Source of the DNA: Thermococcales archaeon 44_46
Lineage (GTDB): Archaea > Methanobacteriota_B > Thermococci > Thermococcales > Thermococcaceae
Length of the DNA stretch: 18,599 nucleotides
Direction: 5' to 3'
Assembly (NCBI GenBank): GCA_001507935.1
Contig: LGET01000006.1
Span: forward strand, 1-18,599
Position numbers and translations under genes: made by a program. A model generated the notes under the pieces. The model saw only the letters and a list, made by a program, of their open reading frames with translations, ran no database searches and was not told where the DNA came from. Positions 10,041-16,888 of the stretch are shown here, piece after piece; position 1 is the stretch's first letter; each line of letters starts with the position of its first letter.

Positions 10041-10095
10041 GGGTTGTCCCATACCGGTTGGCACGGTGACAAGATATTTTAGAAATTCTTCTAAA
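10041..10095. repeat. Two inverted repeats in the spacer before the m5U methyltransferase
   Basis: The first repeat pairs TTGTC (10044-10048) and ACCG (10053-10056) with CGGT-GACAA (10064-10072), around a 7-base loop and a 4-base one-sided bulge. The second is TTTAGAA (10078-10084) and TTCTAAA (10089-10095) around a 4-base centre, ending about 15 bases upstream of the TATA box at 10111. No C/D box motifs or tRNA-like folds are seen here. The second repeat could be an operator. Confidence 0.4.
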
Positions 10096-10110
10096 CTTGA
10101 GCGGCATCTT

Positions 10111-10119
10111 TTTATATAC
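10111..10119 (+). promoter_or_regulatory. TATA box for the m5U methyltransferase (leaderless transcript)
   Basis: TTTATATAC is centred about 24 bases before the ATG at 10139. Transcription should therefore start at or next to the A of the start codon. No ribosome binding site precedes the ATG, consistent with a leaderless mRNA. Confidence 0.65.
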
Positions 10120-10138
10120 ATCCCAAAAACATTGAACC

Positions 10139-11398
10139 ATGAGAGCGAAGATAGAAAGGCTAAGTGAGGAAGGATTTGGGGAAGTAAAGGTCGGGAAAAA
10201 GAATATACTTGTCCCATTCACTTCTCCAGGTGATGTTGTTGAAATTAAAGGATGGCACAGGGAGAAGAAAAAGCTCGTTGCCCATGACTACGAGATAGTT
10301 GAACTTTCTCCAAATAGGGTAGAGCCGGTTTGCCCACATTTCGGGCAATGCGGGGGTTGTTTGCTCCAACACGTCCCCTATGAGGAACAGATCCAGTTTA
10401 AAGAAGAGAAACTTGCCCGTCTTCTCAAGGTTGAGGTTGAAGTGCTTCCCTCTCCAAAAATCTACGGGCATAGAAACAGAATTGACGTTGCAACGACGAC
10501 GAATGGAATAGGGTTTAGAAGGAGGGGGAGCTGGTGGGATGTTGTTGAAATTGAGGAATGCAAAGTGTTTGGGGGAAAGAGCAGGACTGCCCTGAGTGCT
10601 CTGAGGGAGTTTGTGGAGGATTTTGGAATTCAGCTTTGGGATTTGAAAAAGAGTGAGGGATTTTTAAGATATATTGTGCTCAGGGAGGGAAAATTTACAG
10701 GAGACCTAATGGTGAACTTGGTAACTTCTTCTGGAGAGTTGCCCGAAGAAATAAGTCAGTATTTTGATTTTGCTGATTCCCTTTACTGGAGTATTAACGA
10801 TAGTAAGAGTGATGTGTCCTACGGAGAGCCCAAGAAAAATTGGGGAAATGAGTTCATCAGAGAAAAGCTTGACGATGTTGTTTACCTGATTCACCCGAAC
10901 TCATTTTTCCAGACAAACTCATATCAAGCTGTCAACCTTCTAAAAAATGCAGCTGAATTCGTTGAGGGTGAAAAAGTTCTCGACCTATATTCTGGTGTGG
11001 GGACCTTTGGAATATACCTTGCCAAGAGGGGGTTCAAAGTAGAGGGCGTTGAGATAAACCCCTTCGCAGTTGGTATGGCAAAGAAAAATGCTGAAATAAA
11101 CAATGTTGAGGCTGAATTTAGAGTTGGTGCAGATAAAGATGTTGAAAACCTTGGCATTTACGACACCGTTATAGTAGATCCTCCGAGGGCAGGTTTGCAT
11201 CCAAAGCTCATAAGAAAGATTTTGAAGGATTCACCAGAGAATCTGGTCTACGTCTCCTGCAACCCAAAAACTTTTGCTGAGAACGTAGAAAAGCTTAAAG
11301 AGAGGTATTCTCTGGAGAGCATAATTGGACTCGACATGTTTCCCCATACTCCACATGTTGAGCTCATAGCAAAACTAAGTTTGAAGGGAGAACTTTAG
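10139..11398 (+). CDS. RNA m5U methyltransferase, TrmA/RumA family with TRAM domain and Fe-S cluster
   Basis: It transfers a methyl group from SAM to C5 of uridine in tRNA or rRNA. The 419-residue protein begins with a TRAM RNA-binding domain (about 1-55). Cys65, Cys71, Cys74 and Cys141 follow as [4Fe-4S] ligands ([10 protein letters not shown] and ECK). The Rossmann part has [11 protein letters not shown] (281-291), FFQTN (256-260) and DPPRAG (347-352), the nucleophile Cys374 in YVSCNPKTF, and a Glu near 408 as general base. Thermococcales carry two such enzymes, studied in P. abyssi: a tRNA U54 methyltransferase and a 23S rRNA one. I cannot decide which this is. The transcript looks leaderless. 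Its only close downstream neighbour is lrpA, which has its own promoter. Confidence 0.88.
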   Translation: MRAKIERLSEEGFGEVKVGKKNILVPFTSPGDVVEIKGWHREKKKLVAHDYEIVELSPNRVEPVCPHFGQCGGCLLQHVPYEEQIQFKEEKLARLLKVEVEVLPSPKIYGHRNRIDVATTTNGIGFRRRGSWWDVVEIEECKVFGGKSRTALSALREFVEDFGIQLWDLKKSEGFLRYIVLREGKFTGDLMVNLVTSSGELPEEISQYFDFADSLYWSINDSKSDVSYGEPKKNWGNEFIREKLDDVVYLIHPNSFFQTNSYQAVNLLKNAAEFVEGEKVLDLYSGVGTFGIYLAKRGFKVEGVEINPFAVGMAKKNAEINNVEAEFRVGADKDVENLGIYDTVIVDPPRAGLHPKLIRKILKDSPENLVYVSCNPKTFAENVEKLKERYSLESIIGLDMFPHTPHVELIAKLSLKGEL

Positions 11399-11409
11399 AG
11401 TTCAAAAAG

Positions 11410-11420
11410 TTAATATATAT
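11410..11420 (+). promoter_or_regulatory. TATA box for lrpA
   Basis: TTAATATATAT is centred about 37 bases upstream of the lrpA ATG. Initiation about 25 bases downstream leaves a short leader with GAGGTGA. P. furiosus LrpA is known to repress its own promoter, so this region is a likely self-operator; no clear palindrome is obvious by eye. Confidence 0.6.
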
Positions 11421-11451
11421 GTTTCGACAAAATAACAATGAGGTGAGATGT

Positions 11452-11877
11452 ATGTTAGACGAAAAAGATAGGGTTATAATTGAGATGCTGACAAAGGATG
11501 CGAGGACACCTTTCACGGAAATAGCCAAGGTGTTGGGTATAAGTGAGACAGCTGTAAGAAAGCGGGTTAGGGCTCTTGAAGAGAAGGGTATAATCCAGCA
11601 GTATACAATCAAAGTAAACCCCCAAAAGCTTGGATATAATTTGATAAGCCTGACTGGAGTTGACACAAAGCCAGAAAAGCTGTTTGAGGTTGCCAGCAAA
11701 TTGAAAGAATTCGAGTTTGTTAAGGAGCTTTATCTTTCAAGTGGCGATCACATGATAATGGCGGAAATATGGGCAAAAGACGGGGAGGATCTCGCGGATA
11801 TAATGTCAAACAAAATCGGAAAAATTGACGGTGTTACAAAGGTTTGTCCTGCTATAATTCTAGAGCGCTTAAAGTAA
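11452..11877 (+). CDS. lrpA: Lrp/AsnC-family transcriptional regulator LrpA
   Basis: The 141-residue protein has an N-terminal helix-turn-helix (about 18-48: [20 protein letters not shown]) and a C-terminal RAM/ligand-binding alpha-beta sandwich (about 65-141). The latter includes [23 protein letters not shown] and ends [11 protein letters not shown]. Length and sequence closely resemble P. furiosus LrpA as I remember it, an octameric autorepressor. The frame extends upstream to 11419. ATG 11452 is chosen because GAGGTGA at 11440-11446 is five bases before it and it gives the 141-residue family length. The tRNA-Gly promoter begins just after its stop codon. Confidence 0.92.
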   Translation: MLDEKDRVIIEMLTKDARTPFTEIAKVLGISETAVRKRVRALEEKGIIQQYTIKVNPQKLGYNLISLTGVDTKPEKLFEVASKLKEFEFVKELYLSSGDHMIMAEIWAKDGEDLADIMSNKIGKIDGVTKVCPAIILERLK

Positions 11878-11879
11878 AG

Positions 11880-11888
11880 CTTTTAAAC
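11880..11888 (+). promoter_or_regulatory. TATA box for tRNA-Gly
   Basis: CTTTTAAAC is centred 28 bases upstream of the first tRNA base and lies just beyond the lrpA stop codon. The T-rich stretch that follows (CCTTTTCTCATTATTTCTC) may also terminate lrpA transcripts. Confidence 0.5.
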
Positions 11889-11911
11889 CCTTTTCTCATT
11901 ATTTCTCTTGA

Positions 11912-11989
11912 GCGGTGGTAGTCTAGCCTGGTCTAGGACACCGGCCTCCCAAGCCGGTGACCCGGGTTCAAATCCCGGCCACCGCACCA
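11912..11989 (+). tRNA. tRNA-Gly (anticodon CCC)
   Basis: A full cloverleaf can be folded. The acceptor stem is GCGGTGG with CCACCGC (7 bp). The D stem is GTCT with GGAC, including one T-G pair. The anticodon stem is CCGGC with GCCGG around the loop CTCCCAA, giving anticodon CCC. The variable loop has 4 bases. The T stem is CCGGG with CCCGG around TTCAAAT. The discriminator is A, and the 3' CCA is encoded. It has no intron and reads GGG codons. The convergent 113-aa gene stops 4 bases beyond the CCA. Confidence 0.97.
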
Positions 11990-11993
11990 ATTC

Positions 11994-12335
11994 TCATTTA
12001 ATTATACTGATGGAGTCTATGTTTTCGTCCCCGAATACATAAAATCGTAACTCAATGATATCTCCATCCGGTTTTTGGAGCTCCCATACTTCATAGAGCC
12101 TATCCTCTGTTTCTTTCCGCTTTAGAAAGCTCCCTCCTTCTTTGTAGAATTTATGAATGTTTTCATAAATGAATTCGTTTATCCTTTCTTTATCTCCTAT
12201 CAGCACCACCACATCTATCAGCTTCCCGTTTGATATCTCCTCCTTAATGAGTGCATACACCACAAGATTCACCTGGAGGTAGTTATGTCTTTTAAAATAT
12301 AATAGTTTTTCTTTCAAAAGTTCCAAAGAACTCAT
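11994..12335 (-). CDS. Conserved-looking protein of unknown function (113 aa), end of antiporter operon
   Basis: I do not recognise this protein. It has no signal peptide, membrane helix or cysteine cluster. An N-terminal amphipathic helix (LELLKEKLLYFKRHNYLQ) precedes alternating strands and helices: VNLVVYALIKEE, KLIDVVVLIGDKERINEFIYENIHKF, YEVWELQ and DIIELRFYVFGDE. The LIDVVVLIGD strand recalls nucleotidyltransferase-like folds, but the paired acidic residues are not convincing. It starts 25 bases after the second antiporter gene on the same strand, so it is probably cotranscribed. No ribosome binding site is visible before ATG 12335, so the exact start is uncertain. It ends four bases from the convergent tRNA. 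Confidence 0.65.
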   Translation of the reverse strand: MSSLELLKEKLLYFKRHNYLQVNLVVYALIKEEISNGKLIDVVVLIGDKERINEFIYENIHKFYKEGGSFLKRKETEDRLYEVWELQKPDGDIIELRFYVFGDENIDSISIIK

Positions 12336-12360
12336 CTTTGACTTTCATAAGTTCAATTAG

Positions 12361-13485
12361 TCAGTGCTTATATGCCAATTTAAGCAAAGGAGGTGTTAAC
12401 ATAGTTGTTACAAATACCATGAAGATTGCTATAGTCAGTGCCTCTGAACCAATAACTCCACTTGAAAGTGCTATGGTTAGCATGGCAAGCTCCACCCCAA
12501 GCCTTGGAATCATTCCGATACCTATTCGCAAAGAGGTTTTGATGTCAAAGCCCGCTAAATATGCTCCAAGGCCACATCCAATTATTTTACTTACTACCGC
12601 GATAGCAGTATAGAGAATTGCAAAGATGCTTGCGTGAAATACATAGGTCAGTTCGATTCTCATGCCGACCTCAACAAAAAAGATGGGTATGAACAAAGAA
12701 TAACCCAAAATACTTACATGGTCTTCAACCTGTTTTTTGTAGCTTGTCTGCCCTATAGTGAGACCTACCATATACGCCCCTAAGATGGACGCCAGATTTA
12801 GGTGTTCGGCCATATAGGCAAAGAGTATCAAAAACACAATTGCAAATGCAGTCGTTGATTCGGGCAAATCTATACGTGAAATTCTCTTAAAAGCCTTTTC
12901 CGCAAATATGGGGCCGAGGTAAAGGAATATCGCCAGAAAACCGCTTACTTCTACAATAATCTCCATAATAGTTCTGTAGTCTATACTGCCTTCACGCAAA
13001 AGTGAAATGACCATTGTGAGAATGAGAATCCCAAGGACATCATCAACAACCGCGGCTGCCAGAATAGTTGTGCCTTCTCTTGTTCTGAGCCTTCTAAGTT
13101 CCATTAGAACCCTTACGGTTATGCTGACGCTTGTTGGAGTTATCAATGCACCGTAGAGCAAAGCTTCTTGAAATCCAGCAAATGGGTATGCTATTAGGAA
13201 TCCCAATATAAACGCAAAGAGCACCCCAATTCCAGCAACGAGGATACTCGGTCTTCCAACCCTTCTAAACTCCTGCAGATCGCTTTCTATTCCCGCGAGG
13301 AATAGAAGTAACAGAACTCCAAGGTTTGAAAACTCCCTGACTATCTCAGTACTCTCTGCAAAAATTCCTATAATCAAGCCTCCAAGAATCTGGCCGAGAA
13401 CAATGGGCTGGCCTAGTCTTTCAAATACCCACCCAAGGAGCTTTGCTGTAGCCAGCATCAATGCCAGCATGAGGAGCGTTTCCAT
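12361..13485 (-). CDS. Na+/H+ antiporter, CPA2 (NapA/KefB-like) family, second copy
   Basis: This 374-residue membrane protein has about 11-13 hydrophobic helices and should exchange cations for protons at the cytoplasmic membrane. TPTSVSIT (116-123) is the likely unwound helix of the transport core. VVDDVLGI has the Asp148-Asp149 pair that binds the ion in electrogenic family members. It ends after a late helix with GMIPRLGVELAML (324-336). Compared with its neighbour (GMIPRMEVAL), the Glu is moved two residues and Gly takes its place. It lacks the RCK/TrkA-N domain of KefC-type channels. The start ATG follows the stop of the preceding antiporter gene by one base, with GAGGGA upstream. Confidence 0.88.
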   Translation of the reverse strand: METLLMLALMLATAKLLGWVFERLGQPIVLGQILGGLIIGIFAESTEIVREFSNLGVLLLLFLAGIESDLQEFRRVGRPSILVAGIGVLFAFILGFLIAYPFAGFQEALLYGALITPTSVSITVRVLMELRRLRTREGTTILAAAVVDDVLGILILTMVISLLREGSIDYRTIMEIIVEVSGFLAIFLYLGPIFAEKAFKRISRIDLPESTTAFAIVFLILFAYMAEHLNLASILGAYMVGLTIGQTSYKKQVEDHVSILGYSLFIPIFFVEVGMRIELTYVFHASIFAILYTAIAVVSKIIGCGLGAYLAGFDIKTSLRIGIGMIPRLGVELAMLTIALSSGVIGSEALTIAIFMVFVTTMLTPPLLKLAYKH

Positions 13486-13486
13486 A

Positions 13487-14629
13487 CTAGTCCCTCGAGA
13501 ACACCCACTTCAAGAGTGGGGGAGTTACAAACGTTGTCAGGATTACCATTGTAACGGGAATTGAGAATATCCCTTTGTCAAAAATACCCTCGGTAAGGGC
13601 AACGTTCGCCATAATCAGCGCAACTTCCATTCTGGGAATCATCCCAACACCAACCCTGAGGGCTTCTTTAGGTTTAAATCTAGCTATTAATGCACCAACT
13701 CCGCATCCCGCAATCTTTCCTATTATTGCTATTATTGAATACAGAATTGCAAACATCCCTGTATGGAGGAGAATCTCTACGTCAGTCTTTATTCCAATCC
13801 CCACAAGAAAAACAGGAACGAAGAGGGAATAAGAGATAGTTATCATTCTGTCAGTTATTCTCTTTGCTTCGTCCGTTTGTGCTATCAATACTCCCGCTAA
13901 ATACGCCCCGGTTATCCCTGCTATCTTAAACTGCTCGGCTATGTATGCAAAAATGAGGGTTACCGCGAGGGCAAATGCTGTTAAGGTTTCCGGCAAATCG
14001 ATCCTTTCTGAAAGTAGCAGAACCTCTTTGACAACAGGTTTTCCAACAAGCCAGCTCACTATAAAGAACACTGCTATTTCACCAATTAAAATTCCCAAGT
14101 CTTCTATGTAGACATGTCCCTTTCTGTGCATGGCAATCAGGGCTGTGAGTACTATAATTCCAAGGACATCATCAACGACAGCACCAGCTAAAATAGCAGT
14201 TCCTTCCTTCGTGCGGAGCTTTTTCATCTCCATCAATATACTAGCAGTTAACCCAACGCTTGTGGCTGTTAAAACACTTCCCAGAAACAGAGCTTCGGTT
14301 CTCCCATATCCAAACCATTTTGATATGTAATAGCCCATCATGAAAGGAACTACAACTCCACCACTGGCAATAAGAAAAGCGGGCACTCCAACGCTCTTGA
14401 ATTCTTCAACATCCGTTTCGAGACCGGCAAGAAAGAGTAACAAAATCACTCCCATCTCACTTATTAAATGAACTCCTTCGGAATAACTTACTATGTTGAG
14501 AATGGAGGGACCAATAAGTATTCCCCCAATAAGCTGACCGAGAGCCCCGGGCATTTTTATTTTTGTTGCTAGATATCCAAACACTTTGGCAACTATTAGG
14601 ATAACTGCAAGTTCGAGGAACACGTCCAT
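13487..14629 (-). CDS. Na+/H+ antiporter, CPA2 (NapA/KefB-like) family, first copy
   Basis: A 380-residue multi-pass membrane protein, paralogous to the next gene over its whole length. Features include QLIGGILIGPS near 32-42, TATSVGLT (121-128) in the transport core, GAVVDDVLG with Asp153-Asp154, and GMIPRMEVALIMA (329-341), which matches the family pattern of Arg followed two residues later by Glu. There is no soluble C-terminal domain. GGGAGATGAT lies just before ATG 14629. It starts 18 bases after the CBS-domain gene on the same strand, so a nucleotide-sensing subunit may control it. The ion (Na+ or K+) cannot be told from sequence. Confidence 0.88.
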   Translation of the reverse strand: MDVFLELAVILIVAKVFGYLATKIKMPGALGQLIGGILIGPSILNIVSYSEGVHLISEMGVILLLFLAGLETDVEEFKSVGVPAFLIASGGVVVPFMMGYYISKWFGYGRTEALFLGSVLTATSVGLTASILMEMKKLRTKEGTAILAGAVVDDVLGIIVLTALIAMHRKGHVYIEDLGILIGEIAVFFIVSWLVGKPVVKEVLLLSERIDLPETLTAFALAVTLIFAYIAEQFKIAGITGAYLAGVLIAQTDEAKRITDRMITISYSLFVPVFLVGIGIKTDVEILLHTGMFAILYSIIAIIGKIAGCGVGALIARFKPKEALRVGVGMIPRMEVALIMANVALTEGIFDKGIFSIPVTMVILTTFVTPPLLKWVFSRD

Positions 14630-14647
14630 GCTATCATCTCCCGCTGA

Positions 14648-15202
14648 TTAAAGCGCGACAATCCTAATAAGCCGTACTATGTCTTTAACTTCCAGTAAGC
14701 CATGAACCTTTTTGTTATCATCTATTACGGGCAGATGGTGCTTCCCGGTCTCCGTCATGAGTTTAATAGCATGCCCGAGGTTGTCATCTACATGAATGGT
14801 TATGGGCTTCCTCACCATTATGTCCTCTACTCTGGAAGCGCGGGTTAAAGTGTATTTTTTCAGTAAGCCTAAGCCAACGACTGAATATCTTCTCGGTGTT
14901 GTAAAAAAGTGCAGAAGGTCTTTCATCGTTATGAACCCGAGGAGCCTCCCATCTTCGCCCACAACTACGGCAGAAGTCTCTTCGCTTGTGAATTTGTCAA
15001 TTAGGACTGTTAGGGGGTCCTCGGGATGTACTGTCAAAAATTCCCTGTCCATAACAAGCTTGACCGGGACTTTAGAGATGTACCTGATGTTGTGGCTTAG
15101 CTCTTCTTTTCTTTGAAGCATTATATGTCGTTTTTTGCCAATGATTATCGATATCTTTTTATTTTTCACGTTTTGAGGTTTGCTTGGAAAAGGGTCGTTC
15201 AC
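14648..15202 (-). CDS. CBS-domain-pair protein, putative regulator of the antiporters
   Basis: The 184-residue protein has two CBS motifs: VKLVMDREFLTVHPEDPLTV to KDLLHFF (about 47-100), and VEDIMVRKPITIHVDDNLGH to KDIVRLI (about 124-179). Such pairs typically bind AMP, ATP or related nucleotides and tune an attached or partner protein. It has no catalytic or membrane domain. The GTG start at 15202 follows AGGGGG by a 5-base gap. An alternative ATG at 15121 would drop a 27-residue lysine-rich N-terminus and has no ribosome binding site. As the first gene of the operon with both antiporters, the likely role is coupling transport to cell energy or ionic state (inference). Confidence 0.82.
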   Translation of the reverse strand: MNDPFPSKPQNVKNKKISIIIGKKRHIMLQRKEELSHNIRYISKVPVKLVMDREFLTVHPEDPLTVLIDKFTSEETSAVVVGEDGRLLGFITMKDLLHFFTTPRRYSVVGLGLLKKYTLTRASRVEDIMVRKPITIHVDDNLGHAIKLMTETGKHHLPVIDDNKKVHGLLEVKDIVRLIRIVAL

Positions 15203-15386
15203 ATTTACCCCCTATAATTTTTGTTTGATTTCCACTTAAAATTTTCTCCACTCTACAGCAGAATCTTTTCACGAAATCTCTATGTACACATATAGAGCAA
15301 AAACCTAAAGAACGAGGACTTGTCTTAGCCTTGTATCAGGCAAAAAGTTTATAAGATAACTACTCCAAAATATCGGCAAGGGAAAT
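15203..15386. other. Divergent intergenic region between the CBS operon and the FAD oxidoreductase
   Basis: This 184-bp spacer carries a candidate - strand TATA (AAAATTTTAAGT, 15234-15245) for the CBS operon and a + strand TATA (15347-15355) for the oxidoreductase. It also holds an inverted repeat CTCTAT-N8-ATAGAG at 15278-15297. No RNA gene or small ORF with a ribosome binding site is evident. Confidence 0.5.
15347..15355 (+). promoter_or_regulatory. TATA box for the FAD oxidoreductase
   Basis: GTTTATAAG is centred about 36 bases before the ATG at 15387. The predicted leader is about 11 bases and contains AAGGGA as a weak ribosome binding site. Confidence 0.55.
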
Positions 15387-16841
15387 ATGAGTTCTGAGGA
15401 AAGGTTTGATGTTGTTATAATAGGTGCTGGCCCAGCAGGTCTTTTTGCGGCTTATGAGCTTGCAGAAAAAAGCAATTTGAAAATTGCAGTTTTTGACGAA
15501 GGTGGAGACATAGAGCAGAGAACATGCCCGATGGACGAACTCGGCTACTGCATTGAGTGTAAGCCCTGCCACATAATGAGTGGGGTTGGTGGCGCTGGTG
15601 GACTTAGTGATGGAACCATAAACCTACGACCTGACATCGGGGGAAACTTGACTGACCTTACAAAAGATGAGAACTATTCCTGGCAGCTTGTGTGGGAAGT
15701 TGACCAGATTTTCTTGAGGCACGGAGCTCCTAAGGGCGTTTATAAGGGCAACGAAGACGAAATCAGGAAATGGGAAAGAAGAGCCGCTCAAGCTGGGGTA
15801 AAGTTCATACCAATAATTCAGCGCCATATCGGTTCAGACCACACAAAAGAAGTCATAAAGAGCATTAAAGACTACTTAGAAGCCAAAGGCGTAAGGTTTA
15901 TCTTGTGGACGAAGGTCGAGGAGTTCAGAAAGGGTGAGGTCATAGCGAGAAAAGGAAAAGATATCTTCACAGTAAAGTCCAAATACATAATAGTCGCCCC
16001 CGGCAGAGGGGGGGCGGAGTGGTTCCACGACGTTGCTCAAAAGATTGGGCTAAATGCCAGACACGGCCCAATAGACGTGGGTGTTAGGGTTGAAGTTCCA
16101 GCCATAATAATGGAGCCCATAACGAGGATAAACCACGACCCGAAGTTCCACATATACACAGACACTTACGATGATTTTGTGAGGACTTTCTGCACCAATC
16201 CAAACGGCTTTGTTGTCGAAGAAAAATATGACGGCTACGTTGGCGTAAACGGCCACTCCATGAGAGACAAAAAGAGCAACAATACAAACTTTGCGTTTCT
16301 CACAAGAATAGAGCTAACCGAGCCGGTTGAGGATACAACAGCATACGGCAAGAGCATAGCACAGCTCGCAACCACCATCGGGGGAGGACGGCCAATACTT
16401 CAGAGACTTGGGGATTTGAAGAGGGGAAGAAGGAGCACATGGAGCAGAATCAGGAAGAGCGACGTTGAACCAACATTAAAGCACGTTACTCCGGGAGATA
16501 TAGCGATGGCATTGCCCCACAGAGTTGTGACGAACATAATTGAGGGACTTGAAAAGCTTGATAAGGTAATCCCCGGTGTTGCAAGCGACCACACCTTGCT
16601 CTACGCTCCAGAGATAAAGTACTATGCAATGCAGGTTGAAGTTAATGATCTTCTTGAAACCAGCATAGAGAACATATTTGCCGCAGGTGATGGAGCTGGG
16701 TTGAGCAGGGATATAGTCAATGCCGCAGCCACGGGCCTTTTGGCAGCGAGAGGAATATTGATCAAGGAAGGCCTCTACACGGAGAGGAGCTTCAAAAAGC
16801 CAGGTAACTGGAAGAAAGCTGTTGAGAGTTTGGAGGCATGA
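15387..16841 (+). CDS. FAD-dependent oxidoreductase, COG2509 family (function unknown)
   Basis: The 484-residue protein starts with a dinucleotide-binding fold, DVVIIGAGPAGLFAAYEL, with GAGPAG at 13-18. A cysteine-rich segment follows: TCPMDELGYCIECKPC at 46-61, with Cys47, Cys55, Cys58 and Cys61 spaced Cx7CxxCxxC. Next come the family-typical SGVGGAGGLSDGTINL (65-80) and a late FAD contact, FAAGDGAGLSRDIVNAAATG (431-450). These identify COG2509, which lacks an established reaction as far as I know. The cysteines might hold a metal centre or be redox active. It is monocistronic, with its own TATA box, and ttuA follows from a separate promoter. It has no membrane segment, so it is probably cytosolic. 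Confidence 0.85.
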   Translation: MSSEERFDVVIIGAGPAGLFAAYELAEKSNLKIAVFDEGGDIEQRTCPMDELGYCIECKPCHIMSGVGGAGGLSDGTINLRPDIGGNLTDLTKDENYSWQLVWEVDQIFLRHGAPKGVYKGNEDEIRKWERRAAQAGVKFIPIIQRHIGSDHTKEVIKSIKDYLEAKGVRFILWTKVEEFRKGEVIARKGKDIFTVKSKYIIVAPGRGGAEWFHDVAQKIGLNARHGPIDVGVRVEVPAIIMEPITRINHDPKFHIYTDTYDDFVRTFCTNPNGFVVEEKYDGYVGVNGHSMRDKKSNNTNFAFLTRIELTEPVEDTTAYGKSIAQLATTIGGGRPILQRLGDLKRGRRSTWSRIRKSDVEPTLKHVTPGDIAMALPHRVVTNIIEGLEKLDKVIPGVASDHTLLYAPEIKYYAMQVEVNDLLETSIENIFAAGDGAGLSRDIVNAAATGLLAARGILIKEGLYTERSFKKPGNWKKAVESLEA

Positions 16842-16849
16842 ATGCAAAG

Positions 16850-16859
16850 GTTTAAATTT
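16850..16859 (+). promoter_or_regulatory. TATA box for ttuA
   Basis: GTTTAAATTT is centred about 34 bases before the ttuA ATG, in the 47-bp spacer after the oxidoreductase. The T-rich stretch that follows (TTCTTCTTTTTCTC) may end upstream transcripts. Confidence 0.5.
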
Positions 16860-16888
16860 GTTCTTCTTTTTCTCATTCTGGTGAGATC

